Source: Luscinia megarhynchos
Taxonomy: Eukaryota; Chordata; Aves; Passeriformes; Turdidae
Direction of reading: 5' to 3'
DNA length: 64,000 bases
NCBI GenBank assembly: GCA_034336665.1
Contig: JAPFBE010000013.1
Span: forward strand, 18,765,056 to 18,829,055
The position numbers and the translations under genes were made by a program. Every line of letters begins with the position of its first letter. Positions within the stretch are counted from its first letter, which is position 1. The notes under the pieces were generated by a model. That model was not told the origin of the DNA and ran no database searches. It was given only the letters and a program-made list of their open reading frames with translations. Positions 54,431 to 64,000 of the stretch are shown piece by piece.

Positions 54431-57400
54431 GTAATGAAAATTCTGTTTTTAGAAACTCTGTAGAATATCCTTGCCAAATATATAAACTAAAATTAAACCC
54501 ATCTTTGTGCTGCTTAATCTGTAGTTAAAATAGTATTTGGAAAACAGGAGGATGGTGGCTGAATTAGCAAGGAGTGGTAATGTGAATAAAAATTTGAATC
54601 TAATTTTGAATGAAAGTTTCAGGTGATATAATTGTTAGGTGTATAAAACTACTTAGAATTAGTACCATACTTTGTGGTGTGATGGATGCCTTGAAATTGT
54701 TAAAAATGGCAAAATGAGGTGTTTTGTGTAACACAGACTGTTTTATGAATTTGTGTGAGAAGTACAGTCATATATTTTAACATTTTCACTCTGGGGGGAG
54801 AGGATTGGAAAGAGCTGAATTGTTCAGAGTCAAATGATGAAGATTAACTTTTCACCCACTTTATTGACCCACATTTCAGAATTTTTTAAGAAGGCATATG
54901 TCTATCTTCATTTTCTATAGTCTGACTCTAATCCTATAACTGAGTCTGAAGTCTTGGCTCTGCTGCCACAAGAGACAATAGCTGGCTTCTGCCAACTTCT
55001 TTGCTGAAAGGAAGAAGGGATGCTTGAACAGTGGGAAGAATTAAAAATTAAAAAGGAATTTGAGGAAACAATGACCAAAGCTTTACTTTGGTTTGGTTTA
55101 GACATATTATGTGATCTTGCTGGCATTACTCTCTTCTATCTGTCAAATCATTCCTGTCTGAATGAAGTGGTGTAGCATGTGGTTTCTTTGAATTCACACA
55201 ATTCAGGCAGATACTGCCCTTGAATATAATTGTGCTTATTTTATTCCTTAAGTATATTAAAAAATGCTATGCTTAACTTCATCATACCATCTTAGTCTTT
55301 AAAAAAAACCCAGAATAAAAAACCCTCCCAAGAAATATATAGGGAATTAAAGGATGTAAAGAAATGCAGCAATATCATATAATCATTGACAACAATATTT
55401 CAGACTTACTGATCCATCTTTTTTTCTTCTGTGAAAATGTTAAACCTTTCTTTTCTACTCAGTAGATATTTGCCAAATTCTATTTTAAACCATTCCTTCC
55501 TTTCTGCAAAACCTTCATATGGATGTCTCTTTTCTGTTCATCCTAAATATTGAGGGAAAAAAATGATGGCTCTTCACAAGAATTTATTATCAAAGGATGC
55601 ATTGAAAATGTGTGGATCATTTTTAGAAAGCTGTAAGGAGTCTTTTTAGGCTGTTTGGTTTGTTTTCTCTTGCATTTCATGGTCTCTTGTGGAATTAAAA
55701 TTTTTATTATGTTACTAGATTATTTACTTTGTTTAAGTAACTGTTGTTTAAGAACTGGCAATCTGGAAGCATATTTTCTAGAACTTTGCCATTTTTTGTG
55801 AAAGTGAGAACTGAATACATTCATATGGTTGGTTCTCCATCAGAATCCATGTCCTCAAATCCCAGCCCTCAAGCTTGCATCCATCTTATCAAAATATCAT
55901 TCCTTGTTGACAGAAGGTATTTGTCAGTCAGCCAAAGAGTGTGAAATGTGACAGGTGGGGAGGAGAGCATTGGTTTATCCCATTTCCTGTCCTTTGTGGT
56001 CTGTAATTATATTTATGTACCAGCATGTAGCATTTCTAGCCATAAACATTGTCATATCTAGACAGGGCACAGAATTGTATGTTTATGAAGTTGGAGAGTG
56101 TTTCATTATCCTGGTAATAGTTGGCAAGTACTGTCTCTCCTTGTAACAATGTATTTTATTTAATTTTATTGCAACTAAATGCATTCTTCTTGCTCTCACA
56201 CTGAAATATTCAGAATAATTTTCATCTTCCATTTCAAGCTTCCATGGTGATATTGCTTCTGTGTCTTTTTTTTCCTCTGGTGACCATTCCTTTCAGATAT
56301 TATTTGTTCATCTCAACACCCGTGCTTCATGTTGAAGTAAGAGAATATCACACTCCGTTATGGTTACAGTATTCCAGTTAAATAGGAAAAAAAAGAAGTC
56401 AGGAAACGGAAGTGAAAGGAAATCCTTTAAAAGAAAAATGTTCTTTGAGTGTAGTTCTGTCTTGCCATGAAATATGGAGAAGTAACTTGTCTGGCTAAAA
56501 TGCTTAAGTACTCTTTCATGAGTAACTTAGGTGAGAGATCTGAGCACCAGCAAGGCTTGAATTTAAGGGACAGTTTAGTATATAGACATAATTAATTGAG
56601 TTTAGCAATAGGATCTACTTCATTATATTTCATTTAGACATTGCTATTTGAAAAATCATATTGTATTCTTTGAGTAAGGCATAATAATTATTTGCTGTGG
56701 AAGGTTTGAGGGCTGGTGCCAGACTGGCAAGAGAACAGTGATTTAGGAGCTCTGTGCTGTAGCAGCTGTTGTGTCATCAGCCATGCTGGAAGGGAGGGAA
56801 GGATCTCCAAGTATTTCAGCAAGCAGCCTATGTGAAAGGCTCTGTGAGCTGGGCTGCTTTGTATTCCACTGGCTCTTTATCAAAGGGTGTGTTCTGTAAT
56901 GTGACACAGTTTAGTAACTTTTTTTCATGTATTTGTCCACCCAGGCATCCCATCATTTTCTTAATTTCAATCCTCCCCTCCCTTGGCATGCATTTCCATG
57001 GAAAGACTTGTTAGTAAGCGCTTTCATTCTTTATTTTTGCCAGGCTTGTTACAATATTTTCCACTCAGGACTAATTTATTCTTAACACAACAGCACAAAT
57101 CCCTAGTGCTTTTCCTCAATCTTTGAATTTTGTTGCCTAATACACCTGAAACTGCTGCAACGTTTTCCTCTGATAAGTGAGTCTTTCTATTAACTTCACA
57201 TGGAAATTTAAGTTGCTGTTCATGACTTATATTTTCTTTTGTTTATATAAAACTGCAGCAAAATAAATCCAAAACATCATATAGATTTCACATCTGAAAA
57301 CAAAAGTAAATATTTATAATGATGGAGTTGAGCTGCTGTAGAAAATATTCTAATCATGTGATGGGAAATGGTGATAAAAGAAGCAACAGGCCTTGGGCAG

Positions 57401-57455
57401 TAGATCAAGAAAAGTTCAGAGGGATTTTTAATTACATTAAGCTTCTTTCTTCTAG
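54431..57455 (+). other. ABI3BP intron 10 (3,025 nt)
   Basis: GTAATG to CTTTCTTCTAG, phase 1. Contains a 40-nt segment (56297-56336) bounded by a good acceptor and a good donor, listed separately as a candidate cryptic exon. Otherwise unremarkable. Confidence 0.85.
56297..56336 (+). other. candidate cryptic (poison) exon in intron 10
   Basis: 40 nt between ACCATTCCTTTCAG and GTAAGA. It is open when read from exon 10, but 40 is not a multiple of three. Splicing onward to exon 11 would read AAC TCA AGC TGA, a stop within four codons. Whether it is used cannot be told from sequence. Confidence 0.25.
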
Positions 57456-57536
57456 CTCAAGCTGAGAAAACACATGGACCTGAAGATTTTAAATCAACAC
57501 CTAAACCCAAATTGGTGCAAACTCAAAACATACCGG
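57456..57536 (+). CDS. ABI3BP: ABI3BP exon 11: stalk repeat exon
   Basis: Encodes the end of A332, residues 333-358 and the first base of codon 359. The acceptor is CTTTCTTCTAG and the donor CGG|GTAACT, phase 1 to 1, 81 nt. The peptide contains AEKTHGPEDF then STPKPKLVQTQNIP. This low-complexity, charged and proline-bearing sequence has no recognisable fold. Support comes from the strong splice sites, intact frame, matching length and phase, and composition like its neighbours. I do not recognise a one-to-one mammalian counterpart. Confidence 0.85.
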
Positions 57537-58838
57537 GTAACTAATTTTGCTGCTTTTTACATTCTTTCTGCATTAAATGCTTCTTTTACCTCCAGCAGAA
57601 TTTTTCTACTTTTACTGTTTCCTCTCTGTGTTGTCTCCAAAGGAAGTCCTGATTAAAATATTCTGGTTTCTTTTGTGGTTCCAGTGACTAATGCTGGGAT
57701 GAATTGTACAGCAGGCTGCACCTAGTTCTGACTGAACTGTGCCTTTCACAGACTTGACTGTGTGATTCTATTTGATTTTTCAAATTATTGCTTTCTGTCT
57801 ATGTGATCTGCATATTTGACATAACATAAAATTTCCATCTGTAAAATTGGCCTCGGTGATAGTTTTGAAATAATTACCTCATTGATTTTCTTCTGATTAC
57901 AGGTTCATTTAGGTAACACCAACAGCAATGAATAAGAACAATTTTGCATTGCATATGGTGGGATATAATTGTATTTACCTTTAAAAGAAAGGGAAGCTTT
58001 ACTGATTTTTTTCATTTTTTTGTCTCAATGTTGTATGGTTAATTTTGTGGTTTGGTGTAATAACACCTATTTATTTTTGGTATTCGGAGTTCTAAATTCT
58101 CTAACGTTGATTCTATTGCTTGCACTTTCTTCCCTGAGCCATGCAAAATTATGAGGACAAATCTAAACTTGAGGTTGTATTTAATTCTATTTTCTTAAAA
58201 ACTTTGCTTAGATTTTTCTAAAGCACAGCTGGCCTGCATTCAGGAGGAAGTATATCAAAGGGAAGGACCAGGAATGTTTGCCAGACTAAAATACAGATCT
58301 TCCCATGAAGAGAACTGCTGATGCTTCTCAATAAATGCATTTTACACAATCTTATTGATTCACATTAATGTCTTACACTTTTTCACTTTTTTCTTTTTTC
58401 ATTTAAATTTGACAGCAGATTTCCAGAATTTACTGAAGTGAAACCAGCAGTCAATCTAATTTCATTTTAACTCTTAGTCAGCTTTTTTAACCATACTCAA
58501 CTTCCTGTGGTTTTACTATGTTTAAAAGATTAAATTATGAAAACTAATCAAGATGGAATGGATCATTGATTAATTTTAAACTAGGTGCTCATAGTTACTG
58601 ATAGATGTTCATTGTCAAATTTGTTTAACAATTGGGGGAAAAAGACTTCCTTCATATTCCACAGACCTTTTAAAGTGACAATTCACGTGGGTTTTTCTCT
58701 AGGTTGGAGCTGCTTTTTCTTTTTTATTAAATATCATTGTTTTCAGGAGTGAATGGTCCATAAGCCAAATATAAATCCATGTTGTGCCCTGTAGTATTCT
58801 TAATCAAGTAAAGTTTTGGTCATTTTTTTTTATCATAG
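57537..58838 (+). other. ABI3BP intron 11 (1,302 nt)
   Basis: GTAACT to TTTATCATAG, phase 1. Nothing beyond unique sequence recognised. GTGATTCTATTTGATTTT near 57760 faintly recalls a CR1 tail but is too short to call. Confidence 0.85.
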
Positions 58839-58913
58839 CTTCTAATGAAATACAGCTACTTCCTTCTGGATCCAGAATCCCTGATGCTCCAAAAAGTCCA
58901 TTGACAGAACTTG
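58839..58913 (+). CDS. ABI3BP: ABI3BP exon 12: stalk repeat exon
   Basis: Encodes the end of A359, residues 360-383 and the first base of codon 384. The acceptor is TTTTTTTTATCATAG and the donor TTG|GTAATT, phase 1 to 1, exactly 75 nt. The peptide runs ASNEIQLLPSGSRIPDAPKS then PLTEL. The SGS-x-x-P core recurs in exon 14 (SGSKPSG) and, weaker, in exon 15, suggesting exon duplication. Predicted disordered. Confidence 0.85.
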
Positions 58914-61481
58914 GTAATTACTTTCTTTGTAAATATGAGTAAACTTTAGTGAAAAATTATCTTCACAAAACTTGCTCCAATAAGTAATGTAATTAATACA
59001 GTAACACACAAGCTTTTTATATTGTACCCTTTTCGTGGTGCTTTGTACACCCTTTCATTAGAGAACTGTGCCCTAAGCTCAGTGCTTTGATGCATGTGTT
59101 GGAGATGAGTAGGGATATTTCAGCAAGGTATGAGCATTTGGGGTCCTGTGCTGGGAAGAATATGATGTTTGTGTGGATGCTTTCCTTCCTCCTCCCTTCT
59201 TTCTTACTCTCTCCTGCTGGGAGACATCTCAGATGTGAGCTCACCACATAGGGAACCATTTGTGTATGAGTGTCCTTGTTGTTACCCTGAACTAATTTTT
59301 GTCCAGGTCCAAGTGTGTGGTTTTTCCCAAGCTGACATTGTTGAGCTGTTTGTGGCGGGGGGTGTCCAGTGCCAACCCTAATCCCACCTCTCACCATCTT
59401 GTGCCTCTGCTCTACATTGTACCCTGTGTCTCCCTTTCTCAGGACCTCTGCTTTCATAACAGGCCTGTGTTCTCTCTGTGTTTGTGTTAGTCATAAATAG
59501 CTCATTGTACCAAAACTATTGCTTGTTGCTGTTTTCTGTATTAACAGCTATTACACTAGTTACCTGGAGGGCCATTGAATCAGATTAATTTATGTTTCAT
59601 TAAGCATTTTTCGAAGGAGTAATCATAGAATAGTGCTGGCTTATTAGGATGGCATACTCTTGCTTAATGTAGTCTGCCAAATTTTAGAATAATTTCCAGG
59701 AATGCCTCTTAGTTCTTGAAAGCATATTTGAAGCAGATTCTCAAGAACATGAAAATAGTCTTCACAATTTGTTTTTAATTTGATAGATTTTTTTTACAGC
59801 TCTTTTCTAGATCTGTTTGAGGGGATGGAGAGAGACATTTGTTTTCACTGTAGTGAAAGACATTTGGTTAAATCCAATTAGAAGCAGCATTGGAAAGAGA
59901 GAGAAACAATAATTTAAGAACCTGTTTGCTATAAATGTAGCTGAAAACTGAAAATTATTAGGGATGTGAAGTAATCTTTTTTTTTGTAAAAGAAAGGGAA
60001 TAATAATCTAATCTAATCTAATGTTTGTCTCAGTGGTAAAGGCGGAATAAAAGCAACACTTAGGAAAAAATAAGTGTTTAATTCAAGCATTTATTATGGT
60101 TTTGTTCTCATGTCCTCCTTTTCCTTTGAATAGTTTTACTTGGGAAAAGTGGGATTTCATTAAGTGAGGCTAGGCCCAGCCATTGGGTCAGAGGGAGCAT
60201 CAGTGCTCTCCATGAAGTCACTGTTGAAGTCAGATACTCTGTGGGAGTCAGGGCATGGTTGCACAGAGGAGGTTTCTCTGCACTGTGCCTCTGTGTGCCT
60301 TGATCACCTGCTGTCATAAAAACAGCAAAGAAAGCAAAATTTAATTTATGAAGTTGAACTGCATCTGACCTGTATTCTGCCCTAGCTCCCCTGAAGACTT
60401 CTTTTCTTTATCTTTCTATCTTGATAGTGCTAGAAGGAGATCTCTCCTTTGTTTTGTAAACTTCCTGTGTGGTCAGTATATTTTGAATTCAAATGTTTCT
60501 GAAAAGATAGCTTTGTGAACATGCCTTCAATGTTCTGATGCCTTTGGGAGATCTCTTGTAGTTCTTACTGGAGGTAAATGGATGAATGGAAGCTTTTGCC
60601 AAAAGCTGTGACTCATATGGCTTTTGTTGGTGGTGTTTTCTTCTCTATAAATATAGAATAGAATGGTTCCATTTGCAAGGGACCTACAATGATCATCTGG
60701 TCCAGCTGCCGAGTCCAACAATATCAGGATAGCAACCTGGAATCCAAATTGTTAATGTGATAAGGTGGATTGAAAGTAAATGGAAAGTAGATCCAATGTA
60801 TTAAAAAAAGGCTGTTCACTTTTTGGCATATATTCATATTTCCTTTACTAGACATGAATGCTACACCTAATTATTTAAATGGGGGTTTTAACAGAAAGAA
60901 AAATACTTACTGATCAGTACACACAGTTGATTAGGATCAGTAGCACTTTAATAGTGGCAAATCTGTACATGGTGGAAGCTTTTCCATGATGACTTTCAGG
61001 TAAAAGTGCCCAATTCCATCCTGACTCCACTTTCATTAAGGCACACTTCAGGTTATCCATACTTCAAAGTGAAAGAAACCAGAAGGTGTTTGTAATAATC
61101 CTCATTACAGATGACAGATAGTAGTTGTCATTTACTAACTTCAACAATTATTTCACTGATTTTATTGTACTACTCTTCTCTTTTGCCATTACAACTTCCT
61201 TAAAAATAGTTATACATACTGCAGTAGTGACCAGAGACCTGCAAATGGTGTGAATATCAAATATTGGGTTGTAGCTGCCTTGCTGTGAATGAAGTCCTCT
61301 TAAATAATAAAGATTCAGCTAGGGTATGCTAAATATGAATGGGGTAGAAATTAATGGAACAAAGAGACCTTCAAACAAAAAAAAAAATCCTTGTTAGTTA
61401 CAGTTGAAATTAGATTTTGTGTCACTTGCCAGGAAGAGTCTGTCTTGGAATGATAAAATGTTGTTTCATGTTTTCTCTTAG
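58914..61481 (+). other. ABI3BP intron 12 (2,568 nt)
   Basis: GTAATT to TTTTCTCTTAG, phase 1. Contains a small antisense CR1 end (60653-60728) and four partial TAATC units (60003-60022). A 146-codon antisense open frame (59017-59457) has no recognisable motif. Confidence 0.85.
60653..60728 (-). mobile_element. short CR1-type LINE 3' end, antisense
   Basis: On the + strand: ATAGAATAGAATGGTTCCAT, GCAAGGGACCTACAATGATC and ATCTGGTCCAGCTGCC. This is the inverse of a CR1 3' end with AGAAT-type tail units, about 75 nt. Confidence 0.82.
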
Positions 61482-61547
61482 TTACTCAGAGTCCAACCTT
61501 GAAATCCATATTTCTACCTTCTGCAGAAACGAGAGAGATGGAAATGG
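61482..61547 (+). CDS. ABI3BP: ABI3BP exon 13: stalk repeat exon, short
   Basis: Encodes the end of V384, residues 385-405 and the first base of codon 406. The acceptor is ATGTTTTCTCTTAG and the donor TGG|GTAATT, phase 1 to 1, 66 nt. The peptide is VTQSPTLKSIFLPSAETREM then EM. It shares the P-S/T-x-LPS-type spacing of exon 12 (LLPSGS against FLPSAE). It is shorter than its neighbours by three codons. Frame, phase and splice sites fit, but the weak +5 donor position means inclusion may be variable. Confidence 0.82.
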
Positions 61548-62037
61548 GTAATTAGAAGATTAGTTCTGTCATTTTTTTTTTCCCATTACCTTAGCATCAT
61601 GTAGATCTGCAAATGTTAATCTTGGCTACCAACTTTCACAGAGAGATGCTCGTTCCCCATTCTTGTGTCTGTGTAACCACCTGAAATGTATTTGTTGTCA
61701 GCTTAAAAACTGCCTAAAGACAGCGTTGTTGTATCTCGTCATCATCTTATTTCTTTTGGGTGCAGCTGAAGCTCTTACCCAGAAACTTTAATAAGAGAGA
61801 ATTCCCTGCTGCTAAGAGTTCTTTCAAGCATGTGGCACTGGCATTTCAAGGCAGAAACCTGTTTTTCCAGCCATACCCTCCCCTTGTCATGGCTGTTGTC
61901 TCATGTCTCACTTGAGCCCATCTTGTTCAGCTTGCCATTAGCATCATCTGGAAATACACAGCCTTCACTCAGCTGTTTGAAGCTAATCCATCAAGTCACA
62001 GCTCTCTCAGCATTTTAAGCTTAGATTCTTTTTTCAG
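61548..62037 (+). other. ABI3BP intron 13 (490 nt)
   Basis: GTAATT to CTTTTTTCAG, phase 1. Contains an acceptor-like TTTTGGGTGCAG near 61766 whose downstream frame reads AEALTQKL then stops; no donor follows. Confidence 0.85.
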
Positions 62038-62112
62038 CTTTTGAGGAAAAACAGACTGTATCTTCAGGATCCAAACCATCTGGTACCATGGAAGTGCAAC
62101 CAACCCGACGTG
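62038..62112 (+). CDS. ABI3BP: ABI3BP exon 14: stalk repeat exon
   Basis: Encodes the end of A406, residues 407-430 and the first base of codon 431. The acceptor is ATTCTTTTTTCAG and the donor GTG|GTAATG, phase 1 to 1, 75 nt. The peptide AFEEKQTVSSGSKPSG then TMEVQPTRR repeats the exon 12 layout: an E/Q-rich start, SGS plus a basic residue in the middle, and a proline-bearing end. Same length as exons 12 and 15. Confidence 0.85.
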
Positions 62113-63022
62113 GTAATGGTTTCTCGTGAGGTTAATCCTCCTGACAGTTCGGAAGTTTTGGAGGAGATGTAGAGCCCCTCATGAAATAATTTGTTCAGTT
62201 TGACATAAATGATGTTGTTGCAGAAGGTTTCTTGTCACTTCGGAACAATACAGCATTATTTTTGCTTTTATTTTCCATCTTCACATACCTTTCTTCATGT
62301 TATTTCTACTCCCCAAACGTGTACATCTTCAGAAATGCCAGGCACTGGCAAATTATAACAATATTCTTTCAGAAGCATGCCCTTTTGATTGGTTGGTCAT
62401 GAAAAGTTAATTGCTGCTTCCATATTGATGATTTCAGACAGCTGTTGCATGCTGCTTGCCTTGGGTCTTGCCCTACATCTTATTTTCTCATCTGCTGTAT
62501 CAGCATCCTCATTTCTGTGATCAGGCAGAGAACAAGTTTAAAGAAATTCTGCAAATAGCTTGCAGAATAATGCAGTGTTGATCAAAGAGGTGTGTCAGGA
62601 AAAAGATTTAAATTTTGCAAGGCTTAAAGCTGTTCCAGTCAAGTAAAACACCATGCTTTTTAGTGATAAGGTTTTTTTTGTTTCTTTCATCCTGTCAATT
62701 TTTCACAGTTTGCTGTGATTTTTTCCTATGTATTGTCTTAAAATAACTAACCTTTCCAGCTAAGTTATACCTTGAGTTACAGCTTTGAGAATAGATTGTT
62801 TTTCCTGTAGCCTTGGGTAGGTGAGGATGCCCAAGTTAGCATCTTCAGCTGAGTAATTAAGGATGGTATTTAAAATAGACAAAAGAGGTTAATTTTTAAA
62901 TAAGTAAAAACAATATATGCTTTGCAGAGTAGTGGTAAGTAAAATTTCTCTCCAACTGATGTTCCTTCTTAATTTACTTACATGAAATTATTTCTCAGAT
63001 TTTGTTGGGTTTTGTTTGGTAG

Positions 63023-63111
63023 GTTTCTTAACTGCAGCTAGAGATACTACTGATTTGGAAATATCCATGCCTAAAATTACTATACAGCTTCAGCTATTAG
63101 AATGGCATGGG
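63023..63111 (+). other. candidate cryptic exon in intron 14
   Basis: 89 nt between TTTTGTTTGGTAG and GGTAAAA, open from exon 14's frame (begins GFLTAARDTTDLEISM). It leaves in phase 0, so exon 15 would be read ATT TAG, an immediate stop. It lacks the 1-1 symmetry of the real stalk exons. Confidence 0.15.
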
Positions 63112-63154
63112 GTAAAATTGATAAATTGACTTAATTATAGTTTCAAATATTTTG

Positions 63155-63161
<7 letters not shown>

Positions 63162-63190
<29 letters not shown>
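63162..63190 (+). repeat. poly-T run (T29)
   Basis: 29 consecutive T in intron 14, preceded by a T-rich stretch. No adjoining antisense retro-element was recognised. Confidence 0.9.
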
Positions 63191-63193
<3 letters not shown>

Positions 63194-63804
63194 CCTTGCT
63201 GATATTTTTGGAAGCTTTGCATTACTTTAGTTATCACCATCACAGTAATTCATTATTACTTAACACTTACTGCTGATGTTAACTAGATTCTCATCTGCAC
63301 TCATTATTCATCTTTGTAGATGGAGTATCAGAGGCAAAGAGGAGAGTTCCCTTTAGCTGGCTGTGTTTGGTTTTGTCATTAGTAAGACTCCCAGCTGTGG
63401 ACCTGTCTTTCTTAGTTCTGGGACTTTTTTTCCTGTGTTGAGAGAACTTAATTGTGAGAGGGAATAAAAAACTTGCACATATTTCTGTGTAACATTTCTA
63501 TAAAAAGACAGGCCCTCTGACTACTTTCTGAATCCAAAGGTGTGTTCTTGCTATCTGCCATGCATTATGTGCTAAGATTATTAGGTAATAAAAAGAATTC
63601 TCGTTAGTATGAATAATTAGGTTGCCTGGTTTCCACATGGACTCCCATACCAGATTAACAGTCCATAAGATGCAGTAATGCCCAGCTGACTTGCAAGCAG
63701 TTTTCCCTGTGCTTCCTTTTTAACAAATGGAAGTTCACCAAGTCCCAAATTATTCAGGTAGCTCTGAGGTAATTAAGCCTTTTAACACAATATTATCTTT
63801 CCAG

Positions 63805-63879
63805 ATTTAGGTGAAAGGAAGCCTCTTTCTTCAAGATTCACAACATCTGGCATGCCAGAAATGCCACCAATCTCAGCTG
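63805..63879 (+). CDS. ABI3BP: ABI3BP exon 15: stalk repeat exon, last in window
   Basis: Encodes the end of D431, residues 432-455 and the first base of codon 456. The acceptor is TATTATCTTTCCAG and the donor CTG|GTAATG, phase 1 to 1, 75 nt. The peptide is DLGERKPLSSRFTTSGMPEM then PPISA. SSR-x-TTSGMPEMPP resembles the middle and end of exons 12 and 14. The next exon lies beyond the window, so the gene is cut here only by the window edge. Confidence 0.86.
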
Positions 63880-64000
63880 GTAATGATACCTGTCTTCTCT
63901 GTAGTTCTCCTCATATCTAGGCAGTCTCTCAAAAGACACAGCAATGCTTTGCTAAATGGAGGGTTTATTCTGACTTGCTCTCTATAAAGCTGGACAGACA
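63880..64000 (+). other. start of ABI3BP intron 15 (cut by window edge)
   Basis: Begins GTAATG in phase 1. The remaining 121 nt hold no exon. Confidence 0.85.

Larger units (their letters stand above)
62113..63804 (+). other. ABI3BP intron 14 (1,692 nt)
   Basis: GTAATG to ATCTTTCCAG, phase 1. Contains a T29 run (63162-63190) and a candidate cryptic exon (63023-63111). Confidence 0.85.

Noticed and set aside
57903..57912. Possible 10-nt microexon between TGATTACAG and GTAACA in intron 11
   Set aside because: Length is not a multiple of three and there is no conserved counterpart known to me.
59017..59457. 146-codon antisense open frame in intron 12
   Set aside because: Low-quality, Gln/His/Lys-rich translation with no family resemblance; likely chance.
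61767..61793. Possible stalk exon after the acceptor-like GTGCAG in intron 13
   Set aside because: The frame reads eight residues and hits TAA TAA, with no donor.
63320..63382. Possible stalk exon after CTTTGTAG in intron 14 (DGVSEAKRR...)
   Set aside because: The only nearby donor (GTAAGA at 63381) gives a phase-0 exit, breaking the frame, and the peptide turns hydrophobic, unlike the stalk.

Overview
The window looks like vertebrate nuclear DNA, most likely from a bird. It is AT-rich, with long introns and short exons joined at consensus splice sites. Its interspersed repeats are all 5'-truncated CR1-type LINE fragments, and I saw no SINEs, L1 or bacterial-type operons. Naming a bird, perhaps a songbird, is an inference from the CR1 fragments and the T/G-rich low-complexity tracts. 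The sequence does not prove it. The only protein-coding gene I can support is the 5' two-thirds or less of ABI3BP (TARSH, target of Nesh-SH3) on the + strand. It is a secreted extracellular-matrix protein, recognised from exon-by-exon resemblance to the mammalian protein. Layout: 1-4378 is upstream DNA, holding a CR1 fragment (1-500), T/G-rich DNA and a CpG-poor putative promoter/5'UTR just before the start codon. Exon 1 (4379-4457) encodes the signal peptide. A 20-kb first intron follows and carries two sense CR1 fragments, an AT-rich palindromic tract and a 202-nt pure-purine AAAG microsatellite. Exons 2-3 (24.5-33.2 kb) encode a beta-strand-rich N-terminal module. Exons 4-5 (35.2-44.5 kb) encode a fibronectin type III domain. 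Exons 6-7 (47.5-52.5 kb) form a linker. Exons 8-15 (52.9-63.9 kb) are eight short exons, all entered and left in phase 1, which build a Ser/Thr/Pro/Lys-rich stalk. The gene runs off the right edge, so the later proline-rich exons and the C-terminal domain are outside the window. Joined in order, the 15 exons give 1366 nt, or 455 complete codons plus one base, with one uninterrupted frame across all 14 junctions. That frame continuity is the main support for the model. The most notable features are a GC-AG first intron forced by reading frame, the symmetric exon array with weak GTAAT-type donors, and two good-looking cryptic exons that would each bring in a stop codon. I found no unknown enzyme system, CRISPR array, virus or other new genetic system. 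The remaining long open frames in introns are unrecognised and probably chance.
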